Positions 57,158-64,000 of a stretch of 64,000 nt of DNA are shown here, piece after piece (the stretch's first letter is position 1; each line of letters begins with the position of its first letter). Both the position numbers and the translations under genes were made by a program. The DNA is from Brevibacterium yomogidense (lineage in GTDB: Bacteria > Actinomycetota > Actinomycetes > Actinomycetales > Brevibacteriaceae): the NCBI RefSeq assembly GCF_900163715.1, contig NZ_FWFF01000012.1, forward strand, positions 1 through 64,000, written 5' to 3'. The notes below the pieces were generated by a model, which saw only the letters and a program-made list of their open reading frames with translations, ran no database searches and was not told the DNA's origin.

Positions 57158-57319
57158 TCAGCCCGCCAGCGGGCGCTTCATGTAGGCGACGAGGTTGGTG
57201 CTGCCCTCTGGTCCGGGGATCACCTGGACGAGTTCATAGCCCTCCGCTCCCCACTGGTCGAGGATCTGCTTCGTCGCGTGGGTGATGAGGGGGACGGTCA
57301 CGTACTCCCACTTCGTCAT
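57158..57319 (-). CDS. Small DUF4177-type protein
   Basis: 53 aa: it starts MTKWEYVTVPL and ends YMKRPLAG. The WEY...GYELVQV pattern matches DUF4177/Rv3678A, a conserved short protein of unknown function at this position in actinobacteria. AAGGAGC precedes ATG 57319. Its stop lies 11 bp before ridA, so the two are cotranscribed. Confidence 0.8.
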   Translation of the reverse strand: MTKWEYVTVPLITHATKQILDQWGAEGYELVQVIPGPEGSTNLVAYMKRPLAG

Positions 57320-57432
57320 GAGGTGCTCCTTCGTCGTCCGTGCGGGCTCGATCCCGCATGTCCTGCCCATGCTATGTGTTCGCAGGCAGGAGGGACACCG
57401 GCGGTCGGCACGCTGGGGCTGTAGTCGACGCG

Positions 57433-59742
57433 TCAGTTACCGCCGAGTCCGGCGCTGCCGCCGCCATCGTCCTCGTCGTCATCGCCGCCGTCGTCACCGC
57501 CGCCGCCATTGTCGCCGCCTCCGCCGCCATTTCCGCCGCCGCCGTTGCCGCCGCCTCCGCCGCCATTGCCGCCACCGCCGCCGGTGCTGCCACCGCCGGA
57601 GCGATCGCTGCCCTGCGAGCCGCCCACGCTGCCGCTGGGGCGGGAGAAGCCGGTGTTGCCCTCGGTCTCCTTGACCGCGTCCCGCATGTAGTCCTGCCAC
57701 GTGGCACCGGAGACGGTCGCACCGTAGACGTAGCCGGTCACGGCGCCCTGGGAGTTCTTCCGCCAGTCGCGGCTGCCGTCCGGGTCGCCGGTCCACACCA
57801 TGGTGGACAGGGTGCGGGTGAAGCCGATCAGTGAGGTCGAGCCCACTTCGAAGTTCGTCGTACCGGTCTTCGCCGCGGCGGGCACACCGATGCCGAGGCT
57901 GCTGGTCGTGCCGCCGTTGAAGGTCTGGCTCATCGCGTAGGCGACGCCCTGCGCGACCTCCTTGTCGATCGCCTGCTTGCAGTCGGCCGACGGAACCTCG
58001 ATCTCCTCGCCGTTCCCGTCCTCGATCGACTGGATGGGCGTGGGCCTGCAGTACTCGCCATCGGCCGCGAACGCGGCGAATGCGGCAGCCATGTCGATGG
58101 GCGCGACCTCGACGGTGCCGAGGATCGATGCGGGGCTGAGCGCGGGGATGAACCCTGAGTCGTCCGCGGTCTCGAGAGACGCACCGCTGCCGTACTTGAG
58201 GCCCAGGCTCTGCGCGGTATCGAGGATGCCGCACATGTTCAGCTGGTTGCCCATCGCCGCGTAGGCGGTGTTGAGCGACTGCTTCGTGGCCTGCAGTGCG
58301 GTCATCGACGCACTCCCGTCGCCGTCACCGGCGTTCCTCGGATGCCAGTCGCCGCCCATCGCCGGGCACCCGTCGTACGTCCACGAACCCGCGGGGAACT
58401 CGCGGCGCTTCGCGTTCACGACGGTGTCCAGGCCCTTGCCCTCGTCCAGCCATTCGGCGAGCACGAGGGGCTTCCACGTCGAACCGACCTGGAAGCCGTT
58501 CGCACCGTTGTGCGCACGGTCGACGTTGTAGTTCAGCTGGGTGTCCACGTCCTCTTCGCCTTCGGCGACCGCGTAATTGCGGTTCTGCGCCATGGCGATG
58601 ACGTCGCCGGTGCCCGGCTCCACGGTCACTGCGGAGTGGCCCGCACCTGACGGGTCGCCCACGGGCACGCGGTCCTTGACTGCTTCATCCGCCGCTGCCT
58701 GGATCTCAGGATTGATCGTCGTCTGGATCGTGAGGCCGCCCCGGTTGAGGAACTGGAGTCGCTCGCCCTTCGTCTCGCCGAAGCTCGGGTCATTCTCGAT
58801 GACGCGCTGGACGTAGTCGCAGAAGTACCCCATGTTGCCGGCCGTCGCGCAGCCGTTCGGGGTCTTGTGGATGTCCAGCCCCAGGTCCTTCTCCTTCGCC
58901 TCCTGGTACTCCGCGTCGTCGATGTAGCCGTGGGTGTTCATGAGGCCCAGCACGGTGTTGCGCCGCTTCAGCGTCTGCTCCGGGAACCGCTCCGGGTTGT
59001 TCGCGCTGGGGTTCTGGACGATTCCGGCCAGGGTCGCCGACTGCTCGATGTTCAGTTCGGACGCGGGGATCCCCCAGTACCGCTGCGCGGCGGCTTCGAC
59101 GCCGTAGACGTTGGGTGATCCCGAATAGTTGTTGATGTTGAGGTAGCGGTGGAGGATCTCGTCCTTGCTGTACTTGTTCTCCACCGCGAGCGCCAGCTTC
59201 GCCTCGCGCAGCTTGCGGGCGTAGCCTTCAGCTCCGTCCGCTTCCTTCGCCGCCTCGACGCCCTCTGCGTCCTCGATCGCGTGGGCGTTCTCCGCCAGCA
59301 CGTTCTTCACGTACTGCTGGGTGAGGGTGGAACCGCCCTGCGTCGAATCGGACAGCAGGTTGTGGACCACCGCACGGGCGATGCCCTGGATGTCCACGCC
59401 GGTGTGCTCGTAGAAGCGGTAGTCCTCGACCGCGACGGTCGCATCCTTCATCTCCTGCGAGATGTCGTCGAACGCGACCTCCTTGCGGTTCTGCCAGTAG
59501 AAGTTCGCGATGAGCGACCCGTCTGCGGCGAGCATGCGCGACTGCTGCGCGAGCGGTCGTTCGTCGAGCTCCGCGGGCAGCGCTTTGAACACCTCGACAG
59601 CGCCGTCACCTGCGGCGGCGGCCATGCCGACCGACGGGATCGCGAGTCCTGCGGACACGATCCCTGCGATGCAGCTGACTGCGATGAACTGGATGAGCGC
59701 GCTGAGCTTCGGAGGCTTCTTGGATGCGACAGAGGACACCAT
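57433..59742 (-). CDS. Class A penicillin-binding protein (PonA-like)
   Basis: 769 aa. One N-terminal helix anchors it. The glycosyltransferase-51 domain has EDYRFYEHTGVD (~104) and GSTLTQQYVKN. The transpeptidase domain has STWK (~417, active Ser), SLN (~489) and KTGTT (~624). It makes and crosslinks peptidoglycan outside the membrane. No PASTA domain is seen; instead the C-terminus (~710-769) is a Gly-rich tail ending in Asp/Gly. ATG 59742 has TAAAAT 7 nt upstream. Mtb PonA2 (Rv3682) has the same place. Confidence 0.94.
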   Translation of the reverse strand: MVSSVASKKPPKLSALIQFIAVSCIAGIVSAGLAIPSVGMAAAAGDGAVEVFKALPAELDERPLAQQSRMLAADGSLIANFYWQNRKEVAFDDISQEMKDATVAVEDYRFYEHTGVDIQGIARAVVHNLLSDSTQGGSTLTQQYVKNVLAENAHAIEDAEGVEAAKEADGAEGYARKLREAKLALAVENKYSKDEILHRYLNINNYSGSPNVYGVEAAAQRYWGIPASELNIEQSATLAGIVQNPSANNPERFPEQTLKRRNTVLGLMNTHGYIDDAEYQEAKEKDLGLDIHKTPNGCATAGNMGYFCDYVQRVIENDPSFGETKGERLQFLNRGGLTIQTTINPEIQAAADEAVKDRVPVGDPSGAGHSAVTVEPGTGDVIAMAQNRNYAVAEGEEDVDTQLNYNVDRAHNGANGFQVGSTWKPLVLAEWLDEGKGLDTVVNAKRREFPAGSWTYDGCPAMGGDWHPRNAGDGDGSASMTALQATKQSLNTAYAAMGNQLNMCGILDTAQSLGLKYGSGASLETADDSGFIPALSPASILGTVEVAPIDMAAAFAAFAADGEYCRPTPIQSIEDGNGEEIEVPSADCKQAIDKEVAQGVAYAMSQTFNGGTTSSLGIGVPAAAKTGTTNFEVGSTSLIGFTRTLSTMVWTGDPDGSRDWRKNSQGAVTGYVYGATVSGATWQDYMRDAVKETEGNTGFSRPSGSVGGSQGSDRSGGGSTGGGGGNGGGGGGNGGGGNGGGGGDNGGGGDDGGDDDEDDGGGSAGLGGN

Positions 59743-59749
59743 GGGCTAG

Positions 59750-59755
59750 ATTTTA
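59750..59755 (-). promoter_or_regulatory. -10 element TAAAAT of the PBP gene
   Basis: TAAAAT on the minus strand ends 7 nt before ATG 59742, with no ribosome site. Confidence 0.5.
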
Positions 59756-59814
59756 GCGCCCCGGTCAATCGCGAGGACTCAGTAACCGCCGATGGACCTC
59801 CCAGCGTGCGCGCG

Positions 59815-60741
59815 TCAGTCCGAACCGCGCCGCGCGACCAGCGTGAGCAGGCTGACTTCGGGCGGACAGGCGAACCGCACCGGCGAGTACGGCGAGTATC
59901 CCAGACCGGCCGACACGTGCACGCGCGCGCGTCGGTAGGGGAAGAGCCCACGCGCTCGCGTCCGGTCCAGGTCGCAGTTGGTCACGGGAGCGCCCCAGAA
60001 CGGGATCCGTATCTGTCCGCCGTGCGTGTGCCCTGCGAGCACGAGGTCCGCACCGGCCCCCGTGAACGCCTCGAGTGTCCGTGAGTACGGAGCGTGGGTG
60101 ACGCCGATCCGCACGTCTCCGTCGGGGAAGTGCGGGTGCGCGTCCGTGACGCGGTCGGCGTTCACGTGGGCGTCGCCCAGACCGGCGAAGGAGACCGTCG
60201 TGCCGGCGATCTTCAGGGTATGCGTGCGGTTGTCGAGGTAGGACCACCCGCGGGCCTCGAAGGAGTCCCGGAGCTCACCGACCGGCAGGGTGGGCTCCTT
60301 CGACTTGTCCTCCCCCTGCGTCGTGCGGCGGGTGAGATAGCGGGCGGGGTTCTTGAGGGTCGGTCCCCACACGTCATTGGAGCCGAACACGAAGGTCCCC
60401 GGCACATCGAGCAGCGGGTCCAGGGCTTCGAGTACGAGCGGCAGCGTGTCGCCGCCGAAGTTGTCCCCCGTGTTCACGACGAGGTCGGGCTCCCATTCCG
60501 CGAGCGATCGCACGAACCGCGACCGGAAGTTCTGATTCCTCGCCAGGTGCAGGTCGGACAGGTGGAGGAGCCGCACCGGGTCGGAACCGGGTGGGAGGAG
60601 CGGAAGCGTGTGCCGACGGACTCGGAACATCCGCGGTTCGACGAAGGCGGAGTACCCGAGCCCCGCGAGGCCCACGAGTCCGATCCCCGCGGCGATTCCC
60701 ACCGCGCGTCGGAGGGCGCGGACTGAGCGTGCTGAGGCCAT
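59815..60741 (-). CDS. Metallophosphoesterase
   Basis: 308 aa. An N-terminal helix (GIAAGIGLVGLAGLGYSAF) is followed by the calcineurin-type metal sites RLLHLSDLHL, VVNTGDNFGG, VFGSNDVWG, VTHAPYSR and LAGHTHGGQIRIP. It belongs to the YkuE-like envelope phosphodiesterases. ATG 60741 has CATAAT 7 nt upstream, a variant -10; a start at 60819 is unlikely. It lies directly upstream of the PBP gene on the same strand, as in Mtb Rv3683-Rv3682 (there divergently numbered but adjacent). Confidence 0.9.
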   Translation of the reverse strand: MASARSVRALRRAVGIAAGIGLVGLAGLGYSAFVEPRMFRVRRHTLPLLPPGSDPVRLLHLSDLHLARNQNFRSRFVRSLAEWEPDLVVNTGDNFGGDTLPLVLEALDPLLDVPGTFVFGSNDVWGPTLKNPARYLTRRTTQGEDKSKEPTLPVGELRDSFEARGWSYLDNRTHTLKIAGTTVSFAGLGDAHVNADRVTDAHPHFPDGDVRIGVTHAPYSRTLEAFTGAGADLVLAGHTHGGQIRIPFWGAPVTNCDLDRTRARGLFPYRRARVHVSAGLGYSPYSPVRFACPPEVSLLTLVARRGSD

Positions 60742-60846
60742 GCGTCCGATTATGTCAGCGCGGCGGTCGGACCACCCGTCCACGGCAGGAGTTCCGACGG
60801 CCACAGACGACCCGACCACGGCAGGTGACCCGCACCTCGGCGGCGG

Positions 60847-61746
60847 TCATGAGTGCAGGGACGGGTGGCGGTCCAGATCGGACTCGCGCTGGGACCTCGC
60901 ACGGACGTGCCGGTCGATCCGGCGGCGGCCGATGAGCCGGCACACGGCGTAGATGAGGAAGCTGATCGTCGTGACGAAGGGGCTGATCGGCACGACTGGG
61001 GAGCCGAGTGCGATCAGCACGCCGCCCACCGACGACACGACGGCGAAGACGACGGACAGGATCGGGGTCAGCACCGGCGAGGCGGTCACCTGCGTGGCCG
61101 CAGCGGCCGGGGTGACGAGCAGGGCCATGACCAGCAGCACGCCGACCACCTGCACAGACAGAGCGACGGCCAGACCGAGCACCACCATGAAGACGAGGTT
61201 CAGCGACGCGACCGGCACGCCGCGGGCCCGTGCCACCTGCGGGTCCAGTCCGGCGAACATGAGCGGCCGCCAGACCAGCGCCAGCACCGCGAGCACGATG
61301 AGCGCGGTCACGACCAGCAGCCGTAGGGAGTCCCCGCTGATCGCGACGATCTGACCGGTGAGGAGGCCGAACTTGTTCGCCGCCCGACCGTCGTAGAGCG
61401 CGAGGAAGAGGATCCCCAGCCCCAGCCCGAACGGCATGATGACGCCGATGATCGCGTTCTTCTCCGAGTCGCGGGACCCGCCCACGGCGATGATGATCGC
61501 GGCGATGATCGAGCCGACGAAGCTGCCGTGGACCACGTCGAAGCCGATGAGGAGGAAGAGCGCGGCCCCTGCGAACGACAGCTCCGCGATGCCGTGGACG
61601 GCGAATGCGATGTCGCGCGTCATGACGAACACGGACACGAGGCCGCCCACCACGCCCAGCAGCGCTGCGGCGAGGATGGAGTTGAGGAGGAGGGAGACGA
61701 GCGCGCCGTAGTCCTCGAAGGTGAAGAGTTCTGTGAGGGCTTCCAT
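60847..61746 (-). CDS. znuB: Zinc/manganese ABC transporter permease
   Basis: 299 aa, the ABC-3 metal permease family, with 8-9 helices (VSLLLNSILAAALLGVVGG, GIAELSFAGAALFLLIGFDV, IGVIMPFGLGLGILFLAL, VALSVQVVGVLLVMALLVTP). Conserved VLLVMALLVTPAAAA is typical of the family. The start codon overlaps the znuC stop by one base (TGATG). Confidence 0.88.
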   Translation of the reverse strand: MEALTELFTFEDYGALVSLLLNSILAAALLGVVGGLVSVFVMTRDIAFAVHGIAELSFAGAALFLLIGFDVVHGSFVGSIIAAIIIAVGGSRDSEKNAIIGVIMPFGLGLGILFLALYDGRAANKFGLLTGQIVAISGDSLRLLVVTALIVLAVLALVWRPLMFAGLDPQVARARGVPVASLNLVFMVVLGLAVALSVQVVGVLLVMALLVTPAAAATQVTASPVLTPILSVVFAVVSSVGGVLIALGSPVVPISPFVTTISFLIYAVCRLIGRRRIDRHVRARSQRESDLDRHPSLHS

Positions 61747-62624
61747 CAGAGCGCCCCCCGCCCCGGGAGGACGCGGGAGTCCTCCACCGAGTCATCTGCC
61801 GAGGGATGGTGGGGATGGTCGTCGCCGCCAACGATGACGAGCCGTCCGCCCACGTCGACGACCTCGATCCGGCTGCGGTAGAGCTGACTGAGCGATTCCG
61901 AGGTCATGACCTCGCGCGGCGGGCCGACCAGGTGGTGGCCGCCGGCGAGGTAGAGCACTCGGTCGACGTACGGGAGGATCGGGTTGATCTCGTGCGTGAC
62001 GAAGACGACGGCGGTATCGCGTGTCCTGCGCATCTCGTCGATGAGCGCGGCGACTCTGCGCTGGTGGTGCATGTCGAGGGACAGCAGCGGCTCGTCGCAG
62101 AGCAGGATCCGCGGCTGGCCGACGAGCGCCTGGGCGACGCGCAGCCGCTGCTGCTCGCCCCCGGAGAGCAGACCCACCGGGGAGTCTGCGTACTCCCGAG
62201 CGCCGACGGCATCGATGAGCTCCTCGACCCGGTCGCGCTCCTCGCGCTTCAGTCGACCCAGCCCCCACCGGTGCCCGTCGATTCCCATCCGGACGAGGTC
62301 GCGCCCGCGCATCGGGGTGTCGCGGTCCATACCGCGCTGCTGCGGGATGTAGCCGAGGTCGCCGTCACCGGTGCGTGGCGCGTGTCCGTTCACACGGATC
62401 GAGCCGGCACGCAGTCGGTGCTGCCCCAGCAGAGCGCGCAGCAGGGACGTCTTGCCCGTGCCGTTGGGTCCCAGCACTGCGATGAACTCGCCCGGCTGCA
62501 CGTCGAGGGTCAGGTGGTGCCACACGACGCGCTCGCCGAACCGGAGTTCCGCATCGGACAGTTCGAGGATCGGGGCACGGGTCGGTTCGCGAGTCGGCTC
62601 GCGGGCAGGCGGCACGTCCGTCAT
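61746..62624 (-). CDS. znuC: Zinc/manganese ABC transporter ATP-binding protein
   Basis: 292 aa. Walker A GPNGTGKTSLLRALLG, signature LLSGGEQQRLRVAQAL, Walker B ILLCDEPLLSLD. It energises the permease. The N-terminus has a Pro/Arg-rich EPTREPTRAP extension. It overlaps znuA (ATGA) and znuB. Confidence 0.9.
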   Translation of the reverse strand: MTDVPPAREPTREPTRAPILELSDAELRFGERVVWHHLTLDVQPGEFIAVLGPNGTGKTSLLRALLGQHRLRAGSIRVNGHAPRTGDGDLGYIPQQRGMDRDTPMRGRDLVRMGIDGHRWGLGRLKREERDRVEELIDAVGAREYADSPVGLLSGGEQQRLRVAQALVGQPRILLCDEPLLSLDMHHQRRVAALIDEMRRTRDTAVVFVTHEINPILPYVDRVLYLAGGHHLVGPPREVMTSESLSQLYRSRIEVVDVGGRLVIVGGDDHPHHPSADDSVEDSRVLPGRGAL

Positions 62625-63655
62625 GCGATCGCCTGCTCCACAGCGTCGACGGTCTCCGTCATCCAGGTGACGTAGTCGGTGCCCTCGGGCATCGTCTCCG
62701 TGACCTCGACGACGGGGATGCCGAGGCCGTCGGCCTGTCCGCGGAGCTCTTCCGCCGCCGGACCCGAGGTCTGGGTGTTGTACGCGAACACCCTCACGTC
62801 GTCGTCGAGCGCCTCCGTCGCCTCCTGGACCGCGATCGGAGAGACTTCCGACCCCATCTCGACGGCGGAGACGAACTGGTCGGGAACAACGTTCGTGAGG
62901 CCGAGGTCATCGAAGAGTCGCAGTGCGACGGGCTCGGTCACCGCGGCGTTCTCGCCGTCGTGCGAGGCGGCGAGGTCGCTGATCCGGTCGTCCAGTTCGG
63001 TGAGCTGCCCGCGCACCTCGTCGGCGTTGGCGGTCAGCGCCTCTGCGCTGTCGGGGGTCGTCTCCGCGAGATGGGACTCGATCTCGTCGACCACGGCGAT
63101 CATCGTCGGCACCGAGTACCAGACGTGCTCGTTGAACGATCCGTGGTCGTGGGCGTGATCATGGCCCTCCTCGTCATGGGCGTCGCCCCCATGAGCACCG
63201 TCCGCATGATCGCCGGAGTCGTCGTCCGGTTCTTCCTCGTGGTCATGCGCGTGATCATGATCGTGTCCGTTCGCCGCCGCCTCCTCGGCACCGGGGAGGT
63301 CCGACGCCGCCACTGCGTCGATGACGTCCGGTTCCTCATCGATCGCCTCGAGCATCGTCGTCATGAAGGAGTCGTAGCCGCCGCCGTTCATGACGATGAC
63401 GTCTGCACGTGACAGCTCCAGCTGATCGCGCGCGGTCGCCTCGTACTCGTGAGGATCCTGAGCCGCGTCGTCGATGATCGGGATGACGTCGACCGCATCG
63501 CCCGCGACTGCCTCGACCAGCGAGGCGTAGACGTTCGTCGACGTGACCACCGTCGTGCCGCCGTCGCTCGACGCCGCGTCGGAGTCCCCACCGCAGCCCG
63601 CCAGTACCAGACCGGATGCGGACAGGAGAGCGAGCAGAACAGGTGGACGGCGCAT
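62621..63655 (-). CDS. znuA: Zinc/manganese-binding lipoprotein (ZnuA-like)
   Basis: 344 aa. Signal peptide with lipobox VLAGC (Cys near residue 20). The solute-binding domain has the cluster-9 pattern, with metal ligands in DPHEYEA and EHVWYSVPTM, and a His-rich loop (residues ~130-175, HDHDHAHDHEEE and GHDHAHDHGSFNEH) that is typical of zinc rather than manganese binders. AAGG lies before ATG 63655; the ATG at 63706 is less likely. Expression under zinc limitation is expected, though no clear Zur box could be read upstream. Confidence 0.9.
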   Translation of the reverse strand: MRRPPVLLALLSASGLVLAGCGGDSDAASSDGGTTVVTSTNVYASLVEAVAGDAVDVIPIIDDAAQDPHEYEATARDQLELSRADVIVMNGGGYDSFMTTMLEAIDEEPDVIDAVAASDLPGAEEAAANGHDHDHAHDHEEEPDDDSGDHADGAHGGDAHDEEGHDHAHDHGSFNEHVWYSVPTMIAVVDEIESHLAETTPDSAEALTANADEVRGQLTELDDRISDLAASHDGENAAVTEPVALRLFDDLGLTNVVPDQFVSAVEMGSEVSPIAVQEATEALDDDVRVFAYNTQTSGPAAEELRGQADGLGIPVVEVTETMPEGTDYVTWMTETVDAVEQAIA

Positions 63656-63758
63656 AGGCGGAGCCTTCCCAGGAGGATCGATGAGGCTGGTCGCACGGCC
63701 TTCCACAGAAGATCGTGCGTATTGCTGTCAGGCTACGCGGGGGCCCGGGGCGGGACTA

Positions 63759-63784
63759 ATGCAGATATGTCGATGTTTCGATGC
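63759..63784. promoter_or_regulatory. AT-richer segment with direct repeat TCGATG upstream of znuA
   Basis: The region upstream of znuA holds two TCGATG copies separated by TT and an AT-rich patch (TAATGCAGATATG). It is the likely promoter/operator zone for the metal transporter; no textbook Zur, DtxR or MntR palindrome is visible. Confidence 0.35.
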
Positions 63785-63807
63785 GGTCCGCCGACCGCCA
63801 CAACGCC

Positions 63808-63843
63808 GACGGCGCCCCTTCCCATGCGGGAAGAGGCGCCGTC
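63808..63843 (-). terminator. Terminator after asd
   Basis: GACGGCGCCCCTTCCC (63808-63823) pairs with GGGAAGAGGCGCCGTC (63828-63843), one mismatch, loop ATGC. It lies just downstream of the asd stop. Confidence 0.85.
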
Positions 63844-63898
63844 GAAGGTCCGATGGGGACAGCGGTCCGGTGGGGCTGCGCCCCACTGAAGCGCAGCG

Positions 63899-64000
<102 letters not shown>

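Overview
The window is high-GC DNA from an actinomycete (Actinomycetota). The evidence is dense coding with GTG and ATG starts, TANNNT -10 elements placed 6-7 nt before start codons (leaderless mRNAs), a lysine-rich topoisomerase I tail, a thymidylate kinase fused to a 12-helix membrane domain, a DUF4244/TadE pilus operon, and gene order matching Mycobacterium tuberculosis in two blocks. A Micrococcales/Brevibacteriaceae-type genome is my best guess, not a proof. I see no transposase, integrase, plasmid gene or CRISPR array, so this looks like core chromosome with lineage-specific inserts.

1-8.3 kb: a partial DUF222/HNH-like gene, a six-helix membrane protein, an msrA-nitroreductase-MFS run, a divergent ABC-F ribosome-protection gene behind a tiny leader ORF and possible attenuator, peptide deformylase, and an FMN reductase. 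8.3-20.8 kb: leucine/itaconate-type acyl-CoA degradation genes (CitE-like lyase, MaoC-like hydratase, acyl-CoA dehydrogenase, biotin carboxylase, carboxyltransferase) under a divergent TetR regulator with a clear palindromic operator. The set is split by the lactate-utilisation operon lutABC and by a cardiolipin synthase. 20.9-26.3 kb: MobA-like protein, NrtR-type regulator coupled to a tandem universal stress protein, tRNA-Thr(CGT), the lysG/lysE lysine-arginine export pair with a perfect operator, and an M20 peptidase.

26.3-60.7 kb is a conserved backbone recalling Mtb Rv3644c-Rv3683: holB, tmk, topA, MrfA-type helicase, the Tad operon (cpaE-tadA-tadB-tadC-pilin-TadE-TadE-like), acs, holin-superfamily protein, CoA Nudix, nth, crp, MBL hydrolase, RidA, a 53-aa protein, a class A PBP and a metallophosphoesterase. 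Inserted into it are a lipoate ligase-like gene, a methyltransferase, a copper trio (His-rich membrane protein, PCu(A)C lipoprotein, Tat-exported Dyp peroxidase), an MFS transporter, and a 908-aa Gln/Tyr/Gly-rich membrane protein. The right end holds a zinc/manganese ABC importer (znuABC-like) and the C-terminal end of asd.

Two patterns cut across the window. About a dozen genes show a -10 hexamer placed exactly 6 or 7 nt before the start codon. In addition, many unrelated loci (protein tails, linkers and intergenic gaps) carry decaying tandem repeats with 6-, 12-, 15- or, most often, 18-bp periods. Most genes are ordinary housekeeping functions. The best candidates for something new are the repeat phenomenon, the leader ORF before the ABC-F gene, and the prion-like membrane protein.
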